From contig CAKQHB010000004.1 of the NCBI GenBank assembly GCA_934234215.1, forward strand, positions 68,774 through 132,773: 64,000 nt of DNA, written 5' to 3'. A program made the translations under genes and the position numbers. Below the pieces are notes generated by a model, which saw only the letters and a program-made list of their open reading frames with translations, did not search any database and had not been told where the DNA came from. The DNA is from an uncultured Cuneatibacter sp. (GTDB taxonomy: Bacteria > Bacillota > Clostridia > Lachnospirales > Lachnospiraceae). Of this stretch, positions 25,298 to 33,542 are shown piece by piece; position 1 is the first letter of the stretch; each line of letters begins with the position of its first letter.

Positions 25298-25326
25298 TTG
25301 CAAGAAACCGGTTCCTATGTTATGAT
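25298..25326 (+). promoter_or_regulatory. sigma-A promoter of truA
   Basis: TTGCAA (25298-25303), a 17-bp spacer and the extended -10 TGTTATGAT (box 25321-25326). Confidence 0.8.
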
Positions 25327-25393
25327 AGTTGGAAAGCGTTTTTTTCAGGAGCCGGCGAATTTTTTTCGCAATGCGCTCCGGAATGGAGTAATT

Positions 25394-26176
25394 ATGTCTA
25401 ATTATCGCATGTTAATTCAATATGATGGAACCCGTTACAATGGCTGGCAGCGTCAGCCCGGTACGGATAATACAATACAGGGAAAGATCGAGGATGTCCT
25501 GTCCCGCATGGCACCGAATCAGCCCTACCCGATCCACGTTACAAGCGCGGGTCGTACCGATGCCGGTGTGCACGCGCTGGGACAGGTTGCAAATGTTCAT
25601 CTGGAGACTTCTATGGAACCGGAAGAGATCCGCAGTTATCTGAATCAATATTTACCGGAGGACATCGGCATTGTCTCCGTAGAATATGCTTCCGAGCGGT
25701 TCCATGCCCGTCTCAATGCTTCTCACAAGACCTACTGCTACCGCATCGCCGTTGATCCGTCCCGTCATGTACTGGAACGCAAGTACATGACACCCCTCGC
25801 AGAATTTTCCAGACGGATCCGCGACACGACAGACATCCGTGATTTTGATCTGGATGCCATGCGCACCGCTGCCCGCGTTCTGCCCGGCACCCATGATTTC
25901 GCCGGATTCTGCACGCGCCGCACAAAAAAATCCACCACGCGGACACTCTCCTCTGTGGAGATCAAGGATCTGGACGGTGAGATCCGGATTCTCGTGACCG
26001 GTGACGGATTTCTCTATAATATGGTTCGCATTCTTGTCGGCACTCTCATGGAAGTCGGCTTCCACAGGCGGACACCGGAATCCATCAAAGATATTCTGGA
26101 ACAGGCAGACCGGAATCTCGCCGGCATGACGGCTCCCGCCAGAGGGCTCTCCCTGCTGGAGGTCTTTTATTCCTGA
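25394..26176 (+). CDS. truA: tRNA pseudouridine(38-40) synthase
   Basis: A 260-residue enzyme that makes pseudouridine at positions 38-40 of the anticodon arm. The catalytic Asp56 sits in SAGRTDAGVHALGQVAN. Further family blocks are YDGTRYNGWQRQP near the N-terminus and FLYNMVRILVGTL near the C-terminus. The ATG at 25394 has GGAG at 5 nt, and the leader contains the motif GCTCCGGAATGGAG seen at several other starts. It stands alone, outside the usual ribosomal-protein cluster. Confidence 0.95.
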   Translation: MSNYRMLIQYDGTRYNGWQRQPGTDNTIQGKIEDVLSRMAPNQPYPIHVTSAGRTDAGVHALGQVANVHLETSMEPEEIRSYLNQYLPEDIGIVSVEYASERFHARLNASHKTYCYRIAVDPSRHVLERKYMTPLAEFSRRIRDTTDIRDFDLDAMRTAARVLPGTHDFAGFCTRRTKKSTTRTLSSVEIKDLDGEIRILVTGDGFLYNMVRILVGTLMEVGFHRRTPESIKDILEQADRNLAGMTAPARGLSLLEVFYS

Positions 26177-26183
26177 TTGCGCC

Positions 26184-26684
26184 TTATTTGCTCAAATCTG
26201 CACTTTGATCCAGCCGCCCGTCTGCGATGGCTTTCTGAACCCACAACTGCAGGGAATCGATTGCCATCGAGATCTGGGCGAGCTGGGATTTGATCTTCTC
26301 AAAATCCTCCAGTTCATCCTCCGTGATTTCACCATCTACGGTGATCTCGATCAGGCGATTCTTCTCTTTGTCCAATGTATTTAACGATGCCAGCATCTCC
26401 AACGTGATCTGGGACAACGTCTTCATCTTCACTTCCGGCACATATTCCTGCCCGATGGGACACTCGTGGGAACAATAATAATTGCAGAGGTCCGGTGCGC
26501 GATAGCCCTTTGCCATCGCCAGAATCTCCTCCGGATGCGGCAGCGACTTTCCACTCTCGATCTTCTCAATTCGATCCGCTGACACAAACTCCAGCACCTC
26601 CGCAGCCGCCTCTCTTGTCAATCCTGCGGATTCTCTGCACATTTGATAATTATTCTTATTCTCTTTTGTAGACTTTCGACCCAT
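26184..26684 (-). CDS. XRE-type helix-turn-helix protein with Cys-rich motif
   Basis: A 166-residue protein. Residues about 13-60 form a Cro/CI-type HTH (CRESAGLTREAAAEVLEF, DRIEKIESGK). CNYYCSHECPIG (about residues 67-78) could bind metal. The remainder is helical and acidic and may form a coiled coil. This layout is seen in conserved clostridial regulators of unknown target. GGGG lies 6 nt before the ATG. It is convergent with truA, 7 nt apart. Confidence 0.75.
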   Translation of the reverse strand: MGRKSTKENKNNYQMCRESAGLTREAAAEVLEFVSADRIEKIESGKSLPHPEEILAMAKGYRAPDLCNYYCSHECPIGQEYVPEVKMKTLSQITLEMLASLNTLDKEKNRLIEITVDGEITEDELEDFEKIKSQLAQISMAIDSLQLWVQKAIADGRLDQSADLSK

Positions 26685-26879
26685 TCCGTTCCCCTTTTCC
26701 CTCGTCTATTTTTTATCTCGCGCTTTTTGCGGAAAAAACCCTTCTATTTCGCTCTTTTCACGGTTTTCTTTTTCCTCTGGATATTATACACTGTAAGATA
26801 GGAACTGACAAATAGTTCACATTACCACTTCGAGAAAATAATTTTTATGGAGCACGATTGCTCCGGAATGGAGATTAAA

Positions 26880-27062
26880 ATGAAAAGATTATGCAAGAGT
26901 TCATCCAACAAAATGATTTCCGGTGTCTGTGCCGGTATCGCAGAATACTTCGGCTGGGATCCCACTCTTGTCAGAGTAATCTGGGCATTCCTTGGAATCT
27001 CCGGTGGCTCCGGTATTCTTGCTTATATCATAGCGGCAATCATTATGCCCGAAGAATATTGA
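26880..27062 (+). CDS. PspC domain protein
   Basis: A 60-residue membrane protein that is essentially one PspC domain: KMISGVCAGIAEYFGWDPTLVRVIW, then a hydrophobic helix ending in IAAIIMPEEY. PspC proteins respond to envelope stress. The start is the ATG at 26880 with GGAG at 6 nt, again inside a GCTCCGGAATGGAG leader. Confidence 0.88.
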   Translation: MKRLCKSSSNKMISGVCAGIAEYFGWDPTLVRVIWAFLGISGGSGILAYIIAAIIMPEEY

Positions 27063-27096
27063 TCATAACGATCTGATTTCTTAAATGCAAAAAAAC

Positions 27097-27121
27097 GAAG
27101 CGGGTCATCGCGATCCGCTTC
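27097..27121 (+). terminator. probable weak terminator hairpin after the PspC gene
   Basis: A 10-bp stem (27097-27106 with 27112-27121, loop ATCGC) is followed by TCATTCT, a poor U-tract. Some read-through into the next gene is likely. Confidence 0.5.
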
Positions 27122-27146
27122 TCATTCTAAAATGGAGGTTTTCGAG

Positions 27147-27371
27147 ATGTTCCTCGCTATCTTATTTTTTTGCTGTATCCTCTGCGGATTATTCTGGATC
27201 GGCTTTCATCTGACCGGCGCTCTCATCCTTGCACTGGTTTGGGTGTGTATCAAGCTCCCGCTGGCACTTATCCTGCTCGCGTTCGGATTTGCATGTTGCT
27301 GTACGCTGATCCTGATTCCATTGGGAATTGGTATTTTAAAAGCTGGAATGAGAATGCTGCTGCCGGTCTAA
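27147..27371 (+). CDS. small hydrophobic membrane protein
   Basis: A 74-residue protein made of three hydrophobic segments (LAILFFCCILCGLFWIGF, LILALVWVCIKLPLALIL and CCCTLILIPLGIGIL) with little loop. GGAGG lies 8 nt before the ATG at 27147. No named family; small membrane proteins with this Cys-rich style often follow PspC-like genes, so an envelope-stress role is possible. Its stop codon lies in the loop of its terminator. Confidence 0.65.
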   Translation: MFLAILFFCCILCGLFWIGFHLTGALILALVWVCIKLPLALILLAFGFACCCTLILIPLGIGILKAGMRMLLPV

Positions 27372-27388
27372 TCCGACAGCAGTTTTTT
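27357..27388 (+). terminator. intrinsic terminator overlapping the end of the small membrane protein gene
   Basis: The stem CTGCTGCCGG/CCGACAGCAG (27357-27366 with 27373-27382) has the stop codon TAA in its loop and is followed by TTTTTT. Confidence 0.85.
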
Positions 27389-27390
27389 CG

Positions 27391-27924
27391 TTACAGCTTC
27401 ACTTTGATATAAGTATGCCCCATCGCCGGCAATACTTTCTCCATCAGATCACTCGTCCGAAACCGAATGCTGGACGTATTGATGCATGGATGGCATCCGA
27501 CAAATTCGCTTTTCAGCACATCCTCATCAATCAAAAGCTGCACGCGACGCTCCGTGTCATTCATCAATCCCATGACGCTGACCGATCCCGGTGTAAGATC
27601 CAAAAACTGCTCCATATACTCCGCCTTTGCAAAAGACAGCCTTGCCGATCCAATCTGCGCTGACAAATCCTTCGTGTGGAATACCTTCGTATCCGGAATC
27701 ATCAGCAGATAAAATGCCGTCTCCTGCCGATTGCATAAAAATAAATTCTTGCAGATCACCGCCTGCAGCACCTGATCGATCTCCTGACACACCTCCATCG
27801 TCATTGCCGGAGCATGATCCACTCGCTCATATGCAACTCCCAGACGATCCAGCAGGTCGTAGGTGCGAATCTCCTTGTCCAGTCGGTTTGTTGTGTCTGC
27901 AGGTCTGCCCTGTTGTAGCTTCAT
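27391..27924 (-). CDS. YbaK/EbsC family aminoacyl-tRNA deacylase (prolyl-tRNA editing type)
   Basis: A 177-residue protein of the ProX/YbaK fold that hydrolyses mischarged tRNA, commonly Ala-tRNA(Pro), in trans. Visible family blocks are the N-terminal YDLLDRLGVAYERVDH, FYLLMIPDTKVFHTKDL, SARLSFAKAEYMEQFLDL, TPGSVSVMGLMND and EFVGCHPCINTSSI. GGAG lies 7 nt before the ATG. It is preceded on the same strand by a LysR gene, 42 nt away. Confidence 0.85.
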   Translation of the reverse strand: MKLQQGRPADTTNRLDKEIRTYDLLDRLGVAYERVDHAPAMTMEVCQEIDQVLQAVICKNLFLCNRQETAFYLLMIPDTKVFHTKDLSAQIGSARLSFAKAEYMEQFLDLTPGSVSVMGLMNDTERRVQLLIDEDVLKSEFVGCHPCINTSSIRFRTSDLMEKVLPAMGHTYIKVKL

Positions 27925-27966
27925 TTTTTTGCTCCTTTTTCTTTTATGAAATACCGCTCCTGTGCA

Positions 27967-28899
27967 TTATACATATCTCCTCAAAAATTCTTCCATTGCC
28001 CGGCTCAGATAGCGTCCTTTTTTCCAGTAAAATGAAACATTTCGGACACTCGCCGCGCCCATCAGTTTATAATAACACAAACTGGAATTGGGCGGAACGC
28101 GGCTAATCAGCAGATCGCCGAGAAATGCCACGCCCAGCTTCGAGCATGCTACGTTGTAAGCTGTCATCTGCTGATCCAGCTCAAATGCCACATTTGGAGT
28201 AAACTGCTGTTCCTGACAAATCAATCGCGCACGCTTGCCTGTATCATTCTCCTGCTTCATCATAATAAATGGCAGCTCTTGCAGCTCCTGCAAATGAATA
28301 CATGGAATGTCCGGCGACAAAAAACGTCTTGAACGAACATCCTCCACCGTTACCTGATACTCTTTCAACCGTTCATTGATCGGCAATGCACTCGGCACCG
28401 CCACAAGCAAATGTTCCTCCAGACACACTTCATGGTCAAAAATCTGCTCATCCAGCGCGCTGTTGTCCAACACCATATCCAACATTCCGTTTTGCAGCAG
28501 CTGCGTCAGATTCGCCGTTGTCTCCTCCGTCAGTGACACCTGCATATGCGGATACGCCTGTGTAAAATCGGCGATCAATGGCGGCAAAATCCACGAAGAG
28601 AAAAAGTTCGTGCCTCCGATCCGCAGCGTCCCCGTCTTTAATTCTCCAATATCATTCAAATACGTCGTAAATTCCGACTGCGCCGCCATGATCCGCTCTA
28701 CCGTCCGAATATATTGCACACCATACTCCGTCAGCCGCAGCGGCTTCGTACTGCGGTCAAAAATCGGATACCCCACCTTCTTCTCGATCCGCTTCACCGT
28801 TGCACTGAGAGACGGCTGCGAAATAAACAGATTCGCCGCAGCCTTCGAGAAGCTCTTCTCCCGATACACCTCGTAAACATATTCCATCCCCTGAAACAT
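27967..28899 (-). CDS. LysR-family transcriptional regulator
   Basis: A 310-residue regulator. The winged HTH is at residues about 4-62 (VYREKSFSKAAANLFISQP, SLSATVKRIEKKVG). An effector domain starting TGTLRIGGTNFFSSWILPPL follows. GGAGG lies 5 nt before the ATG at 28899; an upstream in-frame ATG lacks a site. The upstream intergenic region holds a 65-nt nested palindrome that may be its operator, next to a divergent strong promoter. Confidence 0.9.
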   Translation of the reverse strand: MFQGMEYVYEVYREKSFSKAAANLFISQPSLSATVKRIEKKVGYPIFDRSTKPLRLTEYGVQYIRTVERIMAAQSEFTTYLNDIGELKTGTLRIGGTNFFSSWILPPLIADFTQAYPHMQVSLTEETTANLTQLLQNGMLDMVLDNSALDEQIFDHEVCLEEHLLVAVPSALPINERLKEYQVTVEDVRSRRFLSPDIPCIHLQELQELPFIMMKQENDTGKRARLICQEQQFTPNVAFELDQQMTAYNVACSKLGVAFLGDLLISRVPPNSSLCYYKLMGAASVRNVSFYWKKGRYLSRAMEEFLRRYV

Positions 28900-28972
28900 A
28901 ATCCCCTCCAAAAACAAAAATTCACTTCGCTGCTGAAACGGGTTACTCACATTCCGCTTCGCTGCATGTTCG

Positions 28973-29037
28973 TATATTTATATAGATTGTGCTGTGTAGA
29001 AACATAGTTTCTACATTATACAATCTATATAAATATA
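28973..29037. promoter_or_regulatory. nested perfect palindrome upstream of lysR and the small-RNA promoter
   Basis: The outer arms are an 18-bp perfect inverted repeat (28973-28990 with 29020-29037). Inside lies a second perfect 9-bp inverted repeat (28995-29003 with 29007-29015, spacer ATA). A minus-strand TATAAT lies at 29020-29015. It ends 5 nt before the -35 of the plus-strand promoter. Possible functions are an operator for a dimeric regulator or a cruciform. Confidence 0.7.
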
Positions 29038-29042
29038 TGTAT

Positions 29043-29071
29043 TTGCATATAGTATACACCCTTGTTATAAT
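29043..29071 (+). promoter_or_regulatory. strong sigma-A promoter
   Basis: TTGCAT (29043-29048), a 17-bp spacer and the perfect extended -10 TGTTATAAT (box 29066-29071). Confidence 0.85.
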
Positions 29072-29077
29072 GAAAAC

Positions 29078-29195
29078 AATCGAAAAGGGGTTCGGAGAAG
29101 CGCACTCGAGTCACTTTTTCATAATAGTTTACTCTTTAAGTTATTTTCCCAAGAAAAAGATCCGGTACTAGTCGCAGGTATCGGATCTTTTTGTA
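29078..29195 (+). ncRNA. candidate small RNA (about 115-120 nt)
   Basis: The transcript predicted from the strong promoter ends at the terminator at 29154-29193. No ATG with a ribosome site lies between. The 5' part contains the segment AAAGGGGTTCGGAGAAGCGC and the middle is A+T rich. No known RNA family is recognised. A very short TTG- or GTG-initiated peptide is not excluded. Confidence 0.5.
29154..29193 (+). terminator. intrinsic terminator of the candidate small RNA
   Basis: A 13-bp stem (29156-29168 with 29178-29190, loop TAGTCGCAG) is flanked by A and T runs. Confidence 0.85.
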
Positions 29196-29216
29196 TGCAA
29201 AAATAAACTTTTAAAG

Positions 29217-29401
29217 CAGAAAGTAAAACAGAAGCTCCATGTTGTGCTCCGGTTTCGGTTTCCATCTTCACTTCTCTTATCGCCATTCGCAGTCAAACTC
29301 GTCCTGCGGACTCAGACATGCCTGCTCGGTGGCGAAGAAGTGAAGATGAAAACTACGAAATCCTCACAATCAACATGTACGCTTTTGTTTTACTTTTCGC
29401 C
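29217..29401 (-). repeat. long-hairpin repeat family A, copy 1a
   Basis: An imperfect palindrome of about 185 nt. The outer arms 29219-29235 and 29381-29398 pair, and further stems pair towards the centre. The conserved core lies at 29281-29334 in minus orientation, with the apical stem TCC-GCA-GGA flanked by TCTGAG and CGAGTTT. Confidence 0.75.
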
Positions 29402-29439
29402 ACCCCAAGTTTATTCCTACCTACAAGTGGGAAGAGTTT

Positions 29440-29640
29440 TTCGCGGTAGCAGGGAACATCGGCAGAAGCAACGGTGTGAATTGTACTTTTTTCGTCGCGA
29501 AGCAAGTTTGGCACCGCCAATGAGCGTATCTGTCTGAGCTCGAAGAGCGAGTTTTACGCTCATGGCGACGAGTGCCGAACTTGTGCAGCAGAAAAAAGTT
29601 CTGAACACCGTGTTTCTGCCGATGTTCCTGCACTAGCGAA
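29440..29640 (+). repeat. long-hairpin repeat family A, copy 1b
   Basis: An imperfect palindrome of about 200 nt. The outer arms 29449-29466 and 29615-29631 pair with one bulge. The core at 29515-29567 is in plus orientation with the apical stem CTC-GAA-GAG. It ends 3 nt before the deoB stop codon. Copies 1a and 1b have opposite core orientation. Confidence 0.8.
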
Positions 29641-29643
29641 TCA

Positions 29644-30834
29644 TCACTCAAGCTCACTTAATATCGACTCCCCGATCGTTCCCTCTGGCATTTTCACACC
29701 AAAGTTGTCCGCGATGGTTGCGCCGATGACTGCGAATGTCTTCTGATCTTCCAGTCTGCCGCTGCCGTTCATGGACGGGGAATACCACAGCATCGGCACC
29801 ATTTCTCTCGTGTGGTCTGTACCGTGGAAGGTCGGGTCATTTCCGTGATCTGCCGTCACGATCAGCAGATCATCCTCTCGCATCCGACCTAAGAATTCGC
29901 CCAGCTTTTCATCGAACCGTTCCAGCTCCTCGCCATATCCCACCGGATTGCGTCTATGTCCCCACAGTGCATCGAAATCTACCAGATTCGTGAAACACAA
30001 TCCGTGAAAATCCCGATCCTGCAGTGCAATGGTCTGTTCCATTCCGTGTACGCTGCTCTTGGATTTTTCCGCATCGGTAATGCCTTCTCCGTCAAAAATA
30101 TCCCGGATCTTGCCGACACTGATAACATCAAATCCGGCTTCCTTCAACGCATCCAATGCGGTGCGGCCATAGGGCTTCAACGCGTAGTCGTGACGGTTCG
30201 CCGTGCGGACAAATTCACCCTTTTTACGTCCCACATACGGGCGGGCGATGACACGACCAACCTTCCACTCTTCCTTCATCGTCAGCTCTCTGGCGATTTC
30301 ACAGCAGCGATACAGCTCTTTCAGGTCGAATGTCTCCTCATTTCCACAGATCTGCATCACGGAATCCGCCGATGTATACACGATCATATCTCCGGTAGCG
30401 ATCTCCTGCTCCGCCAGCTCATCGAGAATTGCGGTTCCGCTGGCAGCTTTATTTCCGATGATCTTGTGACCGGTTCTGCGGGACAGTTCGTCCAGCAGCT
30501 CCTTCGGAAATCCCGTATCTGTAAAGGTTCGAAACGGCGTCAAGATCTCCAGCCCCATCATCTCCCAATGCCCGGTCATTGTATCTTTTCCGACGCTGGC
30601 TTCCAGACCTCTTCCACAATAACCGATGGTCTGCGCCGGCGCTTCCACATGCTTCGCCGGATGAAGCACCGTCAATCCCAGCTTTGCCAGATTCGGCAAT
30701 GTAAATTCCGGCATATGGTCATCAATGTGTCCGAACGTGTCGCTTCCCACATCTCCGAATTTCTCCGCGTCCGGCGCTGCGCCGATGCCAAATGAATCAA
30801 TTACAATCGTAAAAATACGACGATATTTTCCCAT
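29644..30834 (-). CDS. deoB: phosphopentomutase
   Basis: A 396-residue enzyme of the alkaline phosphatase superfamily that interconverts (deoxy)ribose 1- and 5-phosphate in nucleoside salvage. Metal and active-site blocks are visible: FTIVIDSFGIGAAPDA, GKDTMTGHWEMMGL (phosphorylated Thr), TSADSVMQI, VDFDALWGHRRNP and LLIVTADHGNDPTFHGTDHTRE. GGAG lies 5 nt before the ATG. It lies 50 nt downstream of udp, forming a nucleoside-catabolism operon. Confidence 0.97.
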   Translation of the reverse strand: MGKYRRIFTIVIDSFGIGAAPDAEKFGDVGSDTFGHIDDHMPEFTLPNLAKLGLTVLHPAKHVEAPAQTIGYCGRGLEASVGKDTMTGHWEMMGLEILTPFRTFTDTGFPKELLDELSRRTGHKIIGNKAASGTAILDELAEQEIATGDMIVYTSADSVMQICGNEETFDLKELYRCCEIARELTMKEEWKVGRVIARPYVGRKKGEFVRTANRHDYALKPYGRTALDALKEAGFDVISVGKIRDIFDGEGITDAEKSKSSVHGMEQTIALQDRDFHGLCFTNLVDFDALWGHRRNPVGYGEELERFDEKLGEFLGRMREDDLLIVTADHGNDPTFHGTDHTREMVPMLWYSPSMNGSGRLEDQKTFAVIGATIADNFGVKMPEGTIGESILSELE

Positions 30835-30884
30835 CTTTTCTCCTTCCTGCGGCGCTGCGCCGCGTTTTTCGAATATCCCGCTGC

Positions 30885-31670
30885 TTATTTCTGATCTTTC
30901 GCAATCAGGCTGCGCAGTGCTTCGATGGCAACTTTGATCGCAACCTCGGTGTCATGTACCTGCACATCCGGAAGTCCCATTTCCCTGCGGGTCTGATTTG
31001 CTACAACGAGCATGATCGAACCGATGCGGACACGACGCACCGCGCCCACGATAAACAGCGCTGCCGATTCCATTTCGGAGCAGAGCGCACCGCAGTCGAT
31101 CCATGCCTGCCATTTCTGATTCAGCTCATAAGAAACCGGCATGGAGTTCGGAGAATGCTGTCCATAGAAATTGTCCTTGCACTGCACAACGCCCACATGA
31201 TGACGGAAATTCAGTTTTTCTGCGCTTTCCTTCAACGCCTGCACAATGTCATAATTTGCCACTGCCGGAAATTCGATGGGCGCATATTCTTTGGATGTTC
31301 CCTCAAAACGGATCGCACCGGTGGCGATGACCACATCACCGCCCAACACCTCCGGCTGCATTCCACCAGACGTTCCCACACGAATGAAGGTGTCTGCGCC
31401 ACAGTGGATCAGCTCTTCCATCGCAATCGACGCGGACGGACCGCCAATGCCGGTGGAGCAAACGCTGACCGGCACACCATCCAATGTACCGGTGTACGTT
31501 GTGTATTCCCGGTTTTGGGCAATCTTTTTCGGATTGTCGAAATGCGCTGCGATCTTTTCACAACGCCCCGGATCTCCCGGCAGAATCACATAACGACCGA
31601 CATCTCCTTTTTTCAGGCCCACATGATACTCTGTCTCTGTGGAGTAAACCAACTTTTCCTCTTTTTCCAT
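30885..31670 (-). CDS. udp: uridine phosphorylase
   Basis: A 261-residue NP-I family phosphorylase that cleaves uridine to uracil and ribose 1-phosphate, which DeoB then converts to ribose 5-phosphate. The phosphate site is VILPGDPGRCEKIA, with RVGTSGGMQPEV and the ribose/base site CGALCSEMESAALFIVG. The normal ribosome site is weak (GGAAAGG 13 nt upstream); a perfect AAAGGAGG lies further up without a start codon behind it. First gene of the udp-deoB operon. Confidence 0.93.
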   Translation of the reverse strand: MEKEEKLVYSTETEYHVGLKKGDVGRYVILPGDPGRCEKIAAHFDNPKKIAQNREYTTYTGTLDGVPVSVCSTGIGGPSASIAMEELIHCGADTFIRVGTSGGMQPEVLGGDVVIATGAIRFEGTSKEYAPIEFPAVANYDIVQALKESAEKLNFRHHVGVVQCKDNFYGQHSPNSMPVSYELNQKWQAWIDCGALCSEMESAALFIVGAVRRVRIGSIMLVVANQTRREMGLPDVQVHDTEVAIKVAIEALRSLIAKDQK

Positions 31671-31761
31671 ACTTTTTTACACACCTTTCCGAAGCGCCCC
31701 TGCGCCTCCTTTCTATACTTATTCCTTAAAACAGAATCCTGCAACGCAGGTTCCTGTTGAG

Positions 31762-31795
31762 CAAAAAAGGCGGAAGCAATTTTACTCCCGCCCTT
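31762..31795 (-). terminator. intrinsic terminator of the M3 oligoendopeptidase gene
   Basis: The stem GGCGGGAG/CTTCCGCC (31792-31785 with 31776-31769) is followed on the minus strand by TTTTTT. Confidence 0.8.
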
Positions 31796-31818
31796 TGTAT
31801 TCTCAAAAATTCTGATCT

Positions 31819-33498
31819 TTAAAACAGATCCTCCAGCAGACTGTCTACGATCCTCTTTACCGTGCCCTCTTCGAACGGATTGCTCAGATCTGCAACCTTT
31901 AACAGATCGAAGTAGCCCTTGCTGCCGCCAGCCTGGCACAGTCTGTAATATTCCTTCCAGGTTGCTGCGCGATCCTTCTTCATACGACCGTAGAGCTCAA
32001 ATGCACAGGTCTGAGCCAGTGCATAGTCGATGTAGTAGAACGGGAACAGGAAGATGTGCTGCTTCTGCATCCAGAATCCACCCTCCTCTAAGAACTTATG
32101 TCCGTCATAATCTCTCCAGGGCAGGTAGGTCTCCTCCAGCTCCTTCCAAACTGCGCGGCGCTCCTTTGCAGTCATCTCCGGCTTTTCGAAGACACGATGC
32201 TGATATTCATCAACGCAAACCATGTACGGAATGCACTCCAGCGCGTCAGACAGATGTGCGTAACGGTAATCGTCTTCCTTATCACCGAAGAAAGATCCCA
32301 TGTAAGGATATGCGAAATGCTCCATTGTCATAGAATGGATTTCTGCAACCTCGCTGGTGGGAAATACATGATCGACAGAGCGCAGGTTTCTGGAAGCGGT
32401 GTATGCCTCAAATGCATGTCCTGCCTCGTGAGTCAAAACATCGACATCTGCGCTTGTGCCGTTAAAGTTGGAGAAAATAAACGGGGACTTGTATGCCGGC
32501 AGGAAGGTGCAGTATCCGCCGCCGCGCTTACCCGGCTTTGTCTCCAGATCAAACATATCATGCTCGACCATGAAATCAAAGAACTCTCCGGTCTCCGGGG
32601 AAATGTCTTGATACATTGCCTGAGCCTTTGCAACCAGCTCATCCTTTGTGCCCTGAGGAACTGCATTTCCCTCCGGGAACATCAGAGCTTCGTCGTAGTA
32701 ATGCAGCTTGTCTACGCCCAGTCTCTTTGCCTGATCGTCACGCAGCTTCTGGCAAACCGGAACAACAACCTCCTTAACCTGCTTCCGGAACCTTGCAACA
32801 TCCTCAGCAGTGTAGTCAAAACGGCCACGCTTCAGATAAATAAAGTCAATATAAGAATCAAAGCCCAGCTTCTTTGCAATGGTCACACGCAGCTTTACCA
32901 GCTTATCATAAATCTCATCCAGATCGTCTGCAATGCTCTCATACAGATCGCCCCAGGCCATCATTGCTTCCTTGCGCTCCTGTCTGTCGGTGCTCTGCAT
33001 ATGCTTCAGCAGACCATAGAAATTGCAGGACTCACCACGGAATGTGGTGGATGCAGATGCTGCAACCTTGGAATACTGCTGCGCCAGATTGCTCTCCTCA
33101 ACCTGCTCTGCAACGATGCTCTCATCTGCCAGCTTCTGATTGATCTCCATATTCTTCAGGAAGAAGCTGCCGAATTCCTCTTCCCACTGTGCACGGAACG
33201 GACTCTCCAGAACAACCTTCTCTGCCTCCTGATTTAACAGAGAGATCTGCGGTTCTTCTGCATTGAAAAACTGCATCTCGCTCTCATAGAATGCATCGTT
33301 TGTATCAACGGTATTCCGGATATGAGCGATTGTCTGCATCGTCTCCCAACCCAGATCCGCATCTGCTTCTGCTAAGAACAGATCCCGCATCTGCTCGTAA
33401 GTCTCTGCACCTTTTAACTGTGCAATGTACTCTTTTTTATGCGCTTTGATCGCATCTGCATCCGGTCTTACATACTGCAGCTCTGAAAACTTCTCCAT
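31819..33498 (-). CDS. M3 family oligoendopeptidase (PepF-like)
   Basis: A 559-residue cytoplasmic zinc metallopeptidase that cleaves short peptides. The HExxH motif is in VLTHEAGHAFEAYT, with the third ligand region SMTMEHFAYPYM. The N-terminal helical domain covers residues about 1-200. The length fits the clostridial M3 group. I chose the ATG at 33498 for its GGAGG at 9 nt; an open frame of 20 further codons has no site. It lies 44 nt after the shikimate kinase-like gene on the same strand. Confidence 0.92.
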   Translation of the reverse strand: MEKFSELQYVRPDADAIKAHKKEYIAQLKGAETYEQMRDLFLAEADADLGWETMQTIAHIRNTVDTNDAFYESEMQFFNAEEPQISLLNQEAEKVVLESPFRAQWEEEFGSFFLKNMEINQKLADESIVAEQVEESNLAQQYSKVAASASTTFRGESCNFYGLLKHMQSTDRQERKEAMMAWGDLYESIADDLDEIYDKLVKLRVTIAKKLGFDSYIDFIYLKRGRFDYTAEDVARFRKQVKEVVVPVCQKLRDDQAKRLGVDKLHYYDEALMFPEGNAVPQGTKDELVAKAQAMYQDISPETGEFFDFMVEHDMFDLETKPGKRGGGYCTFLPAYKSPFIFSNFNGTSADVDVLTHEAGHAFEAYTASRNLRSVDHVFPTSEVAEIHSMTMEHFAYPYMGSFFGDKEDDYRYAHLSDALECIPYMVCVDEYQHRVFEKPEMTAKERRAVWKELEETYLPWRDYDGHKFLEEGGFWMQKQHIFLFPFYYIDYALAQTCAFELYGRMKKDRAATWKEYYRLCQAGGSKGYFDLLKVADLSNPFEEGTVKRIVDSLLEDLF

Positions 33499-33542
33499 CG
33501 TTATTTTCCTCCATCCATTTGTTACATTCAGTATATGCTTTT

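Noticed and set aside
29417..29608. Open frame inside repeat 1b, with a near-identical one at 55169-55456
   Set aside because: The similarity follows from the shared hairpin DNA. The changes between copies compensate base pairs rather than codons, and there is no ribosome site.
29217..29640. Family A hairpins as integron attC sites
   Set aside because: They lack the R-box GTTRRRY style ends, occur without cassette structure or integrase, and have a conserved apical core that attC sites do not have.
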